From the NCBI GenBank assembly GCA_020343575.1, contig CP070801.1:696998-704481 (forward strand): a DNA stretch of 7,484 nucleotides. Direction: 5' to 3'. Shown one piece after another: positions 1 through 5,036 of this stretch. This DNA comes from Candidatus Aenigmatarchaeota archaeon. Its GTDB lineage: Archaea > Aenigmatarchaeota > Aenigmatarchaeia > QMZP01. Under the pieces are notes generated by a model. It was not told the origin of the DNA, ran no database searches, and saw only the letters and a program-made list of their open reading frames with translations. Position 1 is the first letter of the stretch, and the number at the start of each line of letters is the position of its first letter. Both the position numbers and the translations under genes were made by a program.

Positions 1-2541
1 GTGAGTGCTGGACTTGATCCGAACGTTATAAATGTTTCGGAAAACACAACACTCTCCGGAACAGTTTCATGTTCCGAAGGGGACTGTGGCAACGTATGGG
101 TTGGATCAAGTTGTTCTACTGGGTGTTCTGGAGATGAATTAGAAATTCACGGGCAAAAACGTTTTTGTGGAAACATGCTTAAAGATGGTAGCCCTTGTAA
201 TGTTGGATGGGACGTTACAGGTAATGAACCTGGTTCTTATCATTTAACTCTATCCGCTTTTTCGGAAAACCCGGAAACTCAAAACGGGACGACCTTTACT
301 CGTCTGGATGTTAGAACTAATGTGGGCCAGTTCGATGTATATTCTTTTGATTTTGACAAATCTGTTATAGATGAGGATGAGTTCGTGGACCTGAATTCCA
401 CAATAACGTGCTCTAATGAATACTGTGGTAATATTACAGCACTCATTCTATACAATACCACAGGGTTATCAACCCAGTCCCCAAACCCACAATACTGCAT
501 ACCTTCTTTTAATTATCCTTGTGAGTTATTCTGGAATGTAACCGGAGATAAGGCTGGTAGTTATATGGTTAACATAATGGTTACATCAAACGAATCCGCC
601 GCATTTCAAGATGTTGGTTCTGCTACTCTTGCTGTCACAGATCCTCAAAATCCCCAACCGGTTTTAACCTTAGATTTAGAAGAACTTCAGAACCAGTATG
701 TATTAGGAACTACCTTCACTATAAAAGGATACTTAACGTGTGACGTAGGAGACTGTGGTGATGTAAACGTTTATGCAAAGTATTCTGAGAATTCATGGCA
801 GGATATGAGCCCAACAACTCTACTCTCAACGAGCGAACAAAATCCGAAAAGCATTACACTGAATTATGGTGAAAGCCAAGAAGTCTCTTGGGTCGTGAAT
901 TCAAGCATTATTGGAACATATGGAATAGGTATACTTGTAGATGCTTTGGATGTTGATGTTATCGAACCACAAAGTATATCCTACCAAAATATAGAGATCA
1001 TCAAGGGGGTGAATATAGGTATAGATATTCAATCACCTGTAAGGGGTGAAACCCTTGCGAGGGGTGACGAGTTCTTGCTTAAGACTAGGATAATGGATAA
1101 TGAGTATCCACTGATAGGGGGGTTTGTGACAGCGTCATCTGAGGGCCTTTTCTCAGCTGTTCAGCTCAATGAGTCTGTTGATGGGATATACTCTAAGACA
1201 ATAGGTGTTGGTAATACCATAACCAAGGGTTCTTATATAATAAATGTATTTGTGAAAAAAGATTCCCAGACGTGGACTGAAACAACAAACGTTTACGTAA
1301 ATCCGGAACTTGATGTCAGTTTGGAAACTGACAAGAACGATTATGAGATCCTGGACAAGGTCACCCTTCAGGGTCAGGTTCTTAAAAACGGAAAACCTGT
1401 AAAGGCGAGTATAAAACTGAAGCTTGTTTGCCCCTCTAGGAGCTTCATGGAGATAACCCTGGATACGGACAGTTCAGGAAACTACTTACATGAGTATCTG
1501 ATATCCATGGCAACCCCTGCCGAAGTTTGTAGATTCGAGTTGAACACAGAAGATAGTGAAGGAAACTACAACTTCACCTCCAAGGATTTGGGAATATTCC
1601 CATCTGAAAAGGAGGTTTACAGAATCGATTTCTTTTCTCCTAGCCCGGGAAGCAAGTACAAGAAAGGGGAATCTGTAAAGATAAGAACAGAAGTTTCCTA
1701 TGGAGATGACCCGCTTGAGGGGGCAGAGGTTCTTTGTATTAACCCCATGTTTGAGGAAAGTATAGTCTTGAATGAGGTTGGAAACGGGGTGTATGATGGT
1801 GATTACATAATAGCGAAGGAGGCACCTCTGGACCTCTGGATACTTACATGTGTTGCAAAAACACCGGATGGGTATTTTGGGAGGAAGAGTGTGAATGTTT
1901 ACATAACCTCTCTTGACCTTAAACTTACAAGAATCTCTCCTTCACAAACAAGCTTCCAGCCGGGTGATGTTGCAAACATCCTCTTGAAGCTAACCTACCC
2001 GGACAACACCCCATTTGAAAACGGAACAGTCTACCTGAAGATTGAGAATCAGATAATCTATATGAATGAAACCGGTGAATCTGGCGTATATGAAGTTGAT
2101 TACAATTTTGAGGATCAGGGTGTTTTCACCTTTGATGTATATGCCGAAGACCCGTTCGGAAACGCTGGCTCGTTCCCGGGTGATATAGTACTGACAGCTG
2201 GCTTCACTCCCTTTAGTCTCTTATGGTTCATTCTTCCATTCGTGATAGCTGTTATGCTCCTCGCAGGTGTGGTCTGGAAGAGGGGAAGAAAAGAGGTTAT
2301 CATAAAGGAGGAACCATCCAAACCAAGGGTTGACAGGAAGACCGAAGTTAAAAACAAGATAGCAGAGTTGGAGAAGAAGGTAAAGAACATACAGAAGTCA
2401 AAAGACGTTGTGGAGCAGGAATACTATGAAAGGAAGATCGATGAGAAGACCTTCAACAGGATGGTGCAGAACTACGAGCAGGAGGTAATTGCCCTGAACG
2501 TGGAGATAGAGGAACTCAAGAAAGAACTGGCAAGGCTCTGA
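1..2541 (+). CDS. Large Ig-like-repeat surface protein with C-terminal membrane anchor and cytoplasmic coiled coil (5' end outside window)
   Basis: The frame is open from base 1. It begins with GTG, but no signal peptide is visible, so the true start is probably upstream; residues are numbered from base 1. About seven beta-rich domains of roughly 100-110 residues follow each other. The first three (about 1-105, 110-213, 220-333) share C-x4-C-G-[ND]-[VI] (C24/C29, C137/C142, C247/C252) and a later W-x-V...G-[ST]-Y motif; domains 1 and 2 have extra cysteines. The last four (about 336-733) lack the CG motif; domains 4, 6 and 7 share a 'SP...G' opening and an 'N-E...G-V/I-Y' strand. About a dozen N-x-S/T sequons suggest glycosylation. 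A single hydrophobic helix (about 738-758) precedes a basic stop-transfer KRGRK. Residues about 780-846 form a charged coiled coil containing YYERKIDEKTF, resembling SHOCT-type short C-terminal modules. Likely an archaeal envelope protein, ectodomain outside and coiled coil inside. Ligand and function are unknown. It is followed 49 bases later by the KaiC-like gene. Confidence 0.85.
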   Translation: MSAGLDPNVINVSENTTLSGTVSCSEGDCGNVWVGSSCSTGCSGDELEIHGQKRFCGNMLKDGSPCNVGWDVTGNEPGSYHLTLSAFSENPETQNGTTFTRLDVRTNVGQFDVYSFDFDKSVIDEDEFVDLNSTITCSNEYCGNITALILYNTTGLSTQSPNPQYCIPSFNYPCELFWNVTGDKAGSYMVNIMVTSNESAAFQDVGSATLAVTDPQNPQPVLTLDLEELQNQYVLGTTFTIKGYLTCDVGDCGDVNVYAKYSENSWQDMSPTTLLSTSEQNPKSITLNYGESQEVSWVVNSSIIGTYGIGILVDALDVDVIEPQSISYQNIEIIKGVNIGIDIQSPVRGETLARGDEFLLKTRIMDNEYPLIGGFVTASSEGLFSAVQLNESVDGIYSKTIGVGNTITKGSYIINVFVKKDSQTWTETTNVYVNPELDVSLETDKNDYEILDKVTLQGQVLKNGKPVKASIKLKLVCPSRSFMEITLDTDSSGNYLHEYLISMATPAEVCRFELNTEDSEGNYNFTSKDLGIFPSEKEVYRIDFFSPSPGSKYKKGESVKIRTEVSYGDDPLEGAEVLCINPMFEESIVLNEVGNGVYDGDYIIAKEAPLDLWILTCVAKTPDGYFGRKSVNVYITSLDLKLTRISPSQTSFQPGDVANILLKLTYPDNTPFENGTVYLKIENQIIYMNETGESGVYEVDYNFEDQGVFTFDVYAEDPFGNAGSFPGDIVLTAGFTPFSLLWFILPFVIAVMLLAGVVWKRGRKEVIIKEEPSKPRVDRKTEVKNKIAELEKKVKNIQKSKDVVEQEYYERKIDEKTFNRMVQNYEQEVIALNVEIEELKKELARL

Positions 2542-2554
2542 AGCCCTGATTAAA

Positions 2555-2563
2555 TTTATAAAA
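2555..2563 (+). promoter_or_regulatory. Candidate TATA box of the KaiC-like gene
   Basis: TTTATAAAA lies in the 49-base gap after the surface-protein stop. Its centre (about 2559) predicts transcription starting near 2585, only about 6 bases before the ATG at 2591. That would truncate the Shine-Dalgarno at 2582-2585, so either the real start site is a little upstream or the Shine-Dalgarno serves a read-through transcript from the surface-protein gene. Confidence 0.45.
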
Positions 2564-2580
2564 CATTAATTCAAAAATAA

Positions 2581-2587
2581 AGGAGAT
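2581..2587 (+). promoter_or_regulatory. Shine-Dalgarno of the KaiC-like gene
   Basis: AGGAGAT, with the GGAG core ending 5 bases before the ATG at 2591. It fixes the start codon. This gene and the one at the right edge have a clear Shine-Dalgarno; the pilin, mvaD and methyltransferase genes do not. Confidence 0.7.
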
Positions 2588-2590
2588 ATT

Positions 2591-3250
2591 ATGAAAGTTT
2601 CCACTGGCGTTCCTGGTATGGACAAGTTAATGGGCGGAGGTTTTGATGAAGGGACTGTAAACCTAATAAGCGGGAAAACAGGAACAGGAAAATCAATCCT
2701 TTGTTCACAGTTTCTGTATGATGGTGTGATGAAACGTAAACAGAAGGGTGTTTACATAACAACAGAGGAGACCGCAAAAAACATAAGGAGACAGGTTAAA
2801 AACTTCGGCTGGGATTTTGAAACCCTTGAGAAGAAGGGATGGATTAGAATGATTGAATTCGAGCCCTTCGATGTTTCAACTCTCACAACCAAGATGCAAG
2901 AGGTTATAGACAAGATGGATGCAAAGAGGGTTGTGATAGACTCTGTTTCCATGTTTGAACTCTACCTTACGAATGTTTTTGAGATTAGAAAAGCGTTATT
3001 CAAGGTTATACAGAAGATAAGGGAGATGGAAAGGATTGGCCTCGTGACTGCTGAGGTTCTGGAAGACAGCAATTCGCTTTCAAGGTTCGGTGTCATTGAA
3101 TTCATGGTGGATTCTATTATCGTTTTACAATACTTGGGTCTTGCTAAATACAAGAGAAGTCTTATGATAAGGAAGATGAGAATGGGTGATCATTCAACAA
3201 ACATACATCCTTTTGGAATAAGCAAGAAGGGTATTGCAGTTCTAAGATGA
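2591..3250 (+). CDS. KaiC/GvpD/RAD55-family RecA-fold ATPase, single domain
   Basis: A 219-residue protein that is essentially one RecA/KaiC domain. It opens with the family's 'TGVPGMDKLMGGGF' lead-in, followed by Walker A GKTGTGKS at 28-35, the KaiC-type catalytic acidic pair E59-E60 at the end of the next strand (YITTEE), and Walker B RVVID at 113-117. Near 151-181 is the typical 'E...S..G..EF.VD.II.L' stretch. The family binds and hydrolyses ATP; archaeal single-domain members are mostly uncharacterised and often described as regulatory or signalling ATPases. There is no DNA-binding or second KaiC domain. The start at 2591 is supported by the upstream Shine-Dalgarno. It is co-oriented with the surface-protein gene, 49 bases downstream, so co-transcription is possible despite a candidate TATA box between them. 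Its last 9 bases overlap the convergent pilin gene. ArlH, the archaellum KaiC homologue, was considered, but no other archaellum gene is seen. Confidence 0.9.
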   Translation: MKVSTGVPGMDKLMGGGFDEGTVNLISGKTGTGKSILCSQFLYDGVMKRKQKGVYITTEETAKNIRRQVKNFGWDFETLEKKGWIRMIEFEPFDVSTLTTKMQEVIDKMDAKRVVIDSVSMFELYLTNVFEIRKALFKVIQKIREMERIGLVTAEVLEDSNSLSRFGVIEFMVDSIIVLQYLGLAKYKRSLMIRKMRMGDHSTNIHPFGISKKGIAVLR

Positions 3251-3661
3251 ACTCTGTTTTATCTGGACAGTATCGTCCATAGCTTCGACTTCTATCCAAT
3301 AATATCCCTTTTTCTTCGACAAAGTCCCGTTCATCTGTGCAGTTGAGAACGCAAAAATATCCGTTATTTTGGAATCAACCATAACCTCAAATCTTATTGA
3401 GTTGTTCAATATAGTTATATTATTAACACCGTGGGGGACATAGACGTTTATCTTGACCTTTGCAGGAGGTCCTTGGGAATAAACGAGATTTGAGGCGTCA
3501 GCTATCTGGTTGGCTGTGTTTTTCGCATAGGTCAAGGTCAGTTCGGTGCTGGTATCCCGCTGCGTGGTCGTAACGTATGCCCATATGGGTATCATAAAAA
3601 CCAGAACTATCGAGACTATCACCAAGTATTCGAAAGCTGCCTGTGCTTTCCCCTTTCCCAT
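3242..3661 (-). CDS. Type IV pilin-like protein with class III signal peptide
   Basis: 139 residues. The N-terminus MGKGKA|QAAFEYL is a class III signal peptide: a short basic leader, then Q7-A-A-F-E11-Y-L13, matching the Q-x-[SA]-x-E-x-x-L rule of archaeal prepilins. Processing by an EppA-like prepilin peptidase between A6 and Q7 is expected. Residues 10-30 form the hydrophobic helix used for membrane insertion and fibre assembly. The rest is a small beta-rich domain with a 'YSQGPPAKVKINVYVP' segment of the kind found in small archaeal class III signal-peptide proteins, ending in an aromatic-acidic strand (YYWIEVE). It could be a pilus subunit, a minor pilin or a membrane-tethered pseudopilin; no pilus ATPase or platform gene lies in the window. 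A TATA box centred 25-26 bases upstream and the absence of a Shine-Dalgarno indicate a leaderless mRNA. The gene lies 46 bases downstream of tRNA-Trp on the same strand. Confidence 0.85.
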   Translation of the reverse strand: MGKGKAQAAFEYLVIVSIVLVFMIPIWAYVTTTQRDTSTELTLTYAKNTANQIADASNLVYSQGPPAKVKINVYVPHGVNNITILNNSIRFEVMVDSKITDIFAFSTAQMNGTLSKKKGYYWIEVEAMDDTVQIKQSSS

Positions 3662-3680
3662 GTATGATAATTGGAATTCA

Positions 3681-3690
3681 TTTTATAAAA
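3681..3690 (-). promoter_or_regulatory. TATA box of the pilin-like gene (leaderless transcript)
   Basis: TTTTATAAAA, identical on both strands, centred near 3686, about 25 bases before the ATG at 3661. Transcription would start at or next to the A of the ATG. No Shine-Dalgarno is present between box and start. Confidence 0.6.
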
Positions 3691-3702
3691 AATGAATAAA
3701 AA
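3687..3702 (-). terminator. Oligo-T terminator of tRNA-Trp
   Basis: Reading the minus strand, a T5 tract (3702-3698) begins 6 bases past the tRNA-Trp 3' end and a T6 tract (3692-3687) follows. Archaeal RNA polymerase commonly terminates at such U-rich stretches without a hairpin. The second tract overlaps the TATA box of the pilin-like gene, so one AT-rich segment seems to end one transcript and start the next. Confidence 0.45.
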
Positions 3703-3707
3703 GCGAG

Positions 3708-3822
3708 TGGGGACGCTGGGACTCGAACCCAGGTGAGCCGCTTTCTTCTATCACAGACCGGAGTCTCGAATCTCCAGTTGGTCAACTGGAGGCGGCCAGG
3801 ATAGCCACTACCTCACGTCCCC
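3708..3822 (-). tRNA. tRNA-Trp (anticodon CCA), intron-containing
   Basis: Minus strand, 5' end at 3822. The acceptor GGGGACG (3822-3816) pairs perfectly with CGTCCCC (3715-3709), followed by discriminator A (3708), as expected for archaeal tRNA-Trp. The D-arm has the GG pair in its loop; D-stem AGGT/TCCT has three good pairs. Anticodon stem GCCGC/GCGGC, loop C-T-C-C-A-G...A with anticodon CCA at 3789-3787, T-arm CTGGG-TTCGAGT-CCCAG. Removing 43 nt between positions 37 and 38 leaves a 72-nt tRNA; the variable loop is 4 nt, slightly short. CCA is not encoded. The next gene on this strand is the pilin-like protein. Trp is preferred because no other register gives five anticodon-stem pairs with a seven-base loop. 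Confidence 0.85.
3743..3785 (-). other. tRNA-Trp intron, 43 nt, at position 37/38
   Basis: The intron follows G37 (3786) and precedes A38 (3742), the usual archaeal site. A bulge-helix-bulge can be drawn: loop bases C32-C35 facing intron GAAG, with AAA as the 3' bulge and A36-G37-U as the 5' bulge. It has one C-A mismatch in the four-pair central helix, so it is a relaxed motif. A stronger competing hairpin joins loop bases 32-37 plus two intron bases to intron AACTGGAG. A third possibility is GACC/GGTC closing a GGAG/CTCC stem inside the intron. The intron is too short to hold a box C/D guide RNA of the haloarchaeal tRNA-Trp type. Confidence 0.7.
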
Positions 3823-3846
3823 TTACTTACGTTTTTATGTCGAGTG

Positions 3847-3858
3847 TATTTAAAAATA
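3847..3858 (-). promoter_or_regulatory. TATA box of tRNA-Trp
   Basis: On the minus strand TATTTTTAAATA, centred about 30 bases upstream of the tRNA 5' end at 3822. That spacing allows transcription to start a few bases before the mature 5' end. Confidence 0.55.
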
Positions 3859-3876
3859 AGAGCTTCGCTAACAATT

Positions 3877-3890
3877 CAAAGATTTATTTA
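3877..3890 (+). promoter_or_regulatory. BRE plus TATA box of tRNA-Thr
   Basis: CAAAGA followed by TTTATTTA resembles the archaeal BRE/TATA arrangement. The TATA centre (about 3886) is 31 bases before the mature tRNA-Thr 5' end at 3917. It shares the 94-base spacer with the divergent tRNA-Trp promoter. Confidence 0.6.
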
Positions 3891-3916
3891 AGAATGAAAT
3901 ATAAACTCTATAACAC

Positions 3917-3989
3917 GCCTTGGTAGCTCAGTAGGTAGAGCGTCACCTTGGTAAGGTGAAGGTCGCGGGTTCAATTCCCGCCCAAGGCT
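3917..3989 (+). tRNA. tRNA-Thr (anticodon GGT)
   Basis: A complete cloverleaf without intron, 73 nt including the discriminator. Acceptor GCCTTGG/CCAAGGC, D-stem GCTC/GAGC, anticodon stem TCACC/GGTGA around loop TTGGTAA (anticodon GGT, reading ACC and ACU), T-arm GCGGG-TTCAATT-CCCGC, discriminator T, the archaeal tRNA-Thr identity base. The 3' CCA is not encoded. mvaD starts 42 bases downstream on the same strand with its own TATA box. Confidence 0.97.
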
Positions 3990-3997
3990 TTAAAAGC

Positions 3998-4006
3998 TTA
4001 AATTTA
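3998..4006 (+). promoter_or_regulatory. TATA box of mvaD
   Basis: TTAAATTTA centred near 4002. A start site about 26 bases downstream falls within a few bases of the ATG at 4032, so the mRNA would be leaderless or nearly so. No Shine-Dalgarno precedes the ATG. An upstream ATG at 4024 is in another frame. Confidence 0.5.
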
Positions 4007-4031
4007 CATACCATAATAATTAAATGATTTT

Positions 4032-5036
4032 ATGAAGGCATCATCTACTGCAAATGCAAACATTGCATTAGTGAAGTACTGGGGAAAGAGAAACAAAAAG
4101 TTCATGCTACCACAGACCGGAAGCGTTAGTATGACAACTGAAGATCTCCAGTCACATACAACAGTGGAATTTGATCCAAAATACAAAGAAGATGTTCTTA
4201 TTGTGAATGGTAAGGAATACAAGAAGGGTGATGAAGAGTATGATGATTATGTTGGTTTGTTCTTGGGGGTTGTAAGGGAGATGACAGGTAAGGACATAAA
4301 GGCAAAGATAGTGAGTAACAACAACTTCCCAACAGCCGCGGGTCTTGCAAGTTCAGCGGCGGGATTCGCTGCACTGGCTGCGGCTGTCAATGAGGCTTTG
4401 AGTCTTGGACTTGATGATAAGCAACTGAGTATGCTTGCAAGGAGAGGTTCGGGTTCGGCTACGAGGAGCGTTCATGCTGGATTTGTTGAATGGAAAAGAG
4501 GAGAGGAAGAGGATGGATCTGATTGCTATGCAGAGCAGCTGTTCCCCCCAGAACACTGGCCTGAATTCAGGATGGTTATCGCTGTCACAAGCAAAAAAGA
4601 CAAAAAGGTGAAGAGTAGGGCTGGAATGAAGCAGAGTGTTGCAACCTCACCCTTCTATAAGTCATGGGCTGAGAACGTTGTGCCGAACCATATAGAGGCT
4701 GTTAAAAAAGCCTTGACTGAGAAGAATTTCAAAACACTTGGAGAAACAGCTGAGTTGAATGCCTTGGCAATGCACGCTGTGGCTATCGCGACCAAGCCAC
4801 CGGTTGTTTACTGGAACGCTGGCACAATGGATATAATCCATGCGGTAATGGACTGGAGAGACGAAGGCTTGGAATGTTATTTCACGATTGATGGTGGACC
4901 ACAGGTAAAGGTTATGTGCCTTGAAAAAGACGCTGAGGAAATCGCAAAAAGGATAAAAGAGTTTGATAATATAGAAGACGTTATAATAACAAAGCCAGGC
5001 TCTGGTATAAAGATAACAGACAATCATTTGTTCTGA
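4032..5036 (+). CDS. mvaD: Diphosphomevalonate decarboxylase (GHMP kinase superfamily)
   Basis: 334 residues, the usual length for the family. The enzyme ATP-dependently decarboxylates mevalonate 5-diphosphate to isopentenyl diphosphate, the precursor of archaeal isoprenoid lipids, in the cytoplasm. Visible signatures: NIALVKYWGKR at 10-20 (conserved K15), the nucleotide loop NNFPTAAGLASSAAGF at 97-112, the SGSATRS segment at 140-146 (S140, S142, R145), MHAVA...PP..YWN at 248-262, and the catalytic aspartate D287 in TIDGGPQVKV. Retention of K15, R145 and D287 favours a true decarboxylase over mevalonate 3-kinase, where the site is altered. Phosphomevalonate decarboxylase, which acts on the monophosphate, cannot be excluded by reading alone. 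The familiar 'DAGPN' is here DGGPQ. The 'CYFT.D.GP.VKV.C' block looks like bacterial enzymes. It has its own TATA box after tRNA-Thr, and its 3' end overlaps the convergent HD gene by 13 bases. Confidence 0.92.
   Translation: MKASSTANANIALVKYWGKRNKKFMLPQTGSVSMTTEDLQSHTTVEFDPKYKEDVLIVNGKEYKKGDEEYDDYVGLFLGVVREMTGKDIKAKIVSNNNFPTAAGLASSAAGFAALAAAVNEALSLGLDDKQLSMLARRGSGSATRSVHAGFVEWKRGEEEDGSDCYAEQLFPPEHWPEFRMVIAVTSKKDKKVKSRAGMKQSVATSPFYKSWAENVVPNHIEAVKKALTEKNFKTLGETAELNALAMHAVAIATKPPVVYWNAGTMDIIHAVMDWRDEGLECYFTIDGGPQVKVMCLEKDAEEIAKRIKEFDNIEDVIITKPGSGIKITDNHLF

Noticed and set aside
2115..2390. Minus-strand open frame antisense to the membrane helix of the surface protein
   Set aside because: The opposite frame has a coherent TM helix plus coiled coil; the antisense product has no recognisable feature.
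2591..3250. KaiC-like gene as ArlH, suggesting an archaellum locus with the adjacent pilin-like gene
   Set aside because: No ArlI, ArlJ, ArlF/G or archaellin gene is present, the pilin is convergent rather than in operon, and the sequence reads as a general KaiC/RAD55 single-domain ATPase.
3745..3791. A tRNA-Ser(CGA)-like anticodon arm (CTGGAG...TTCGAGA...CTCC) inside the tRNA-Trp gene
   Set aside because: The loop would have 8 bases instead of 7, the remainder does not fold as a long-variable-arm tRNA, and the discriminator is A rather than the G expected for archaeal tRNA-Ser.
3917..4031. tRNA-Thr as an integration site for a mobile element carrying mvaD
   Set aside because: No integrase, no repeated tRNA 3' fragment and no other mobile-element gene is visible downstream in the window.
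4662..5027. Minus-strand open frame of 121 codons inside mvaD
   Set aside because: Antisense to an unambiguous conserved enzyme, Cys/Tyr-rich low-quality composition, no ribosome site or promoter; a shadow frame.
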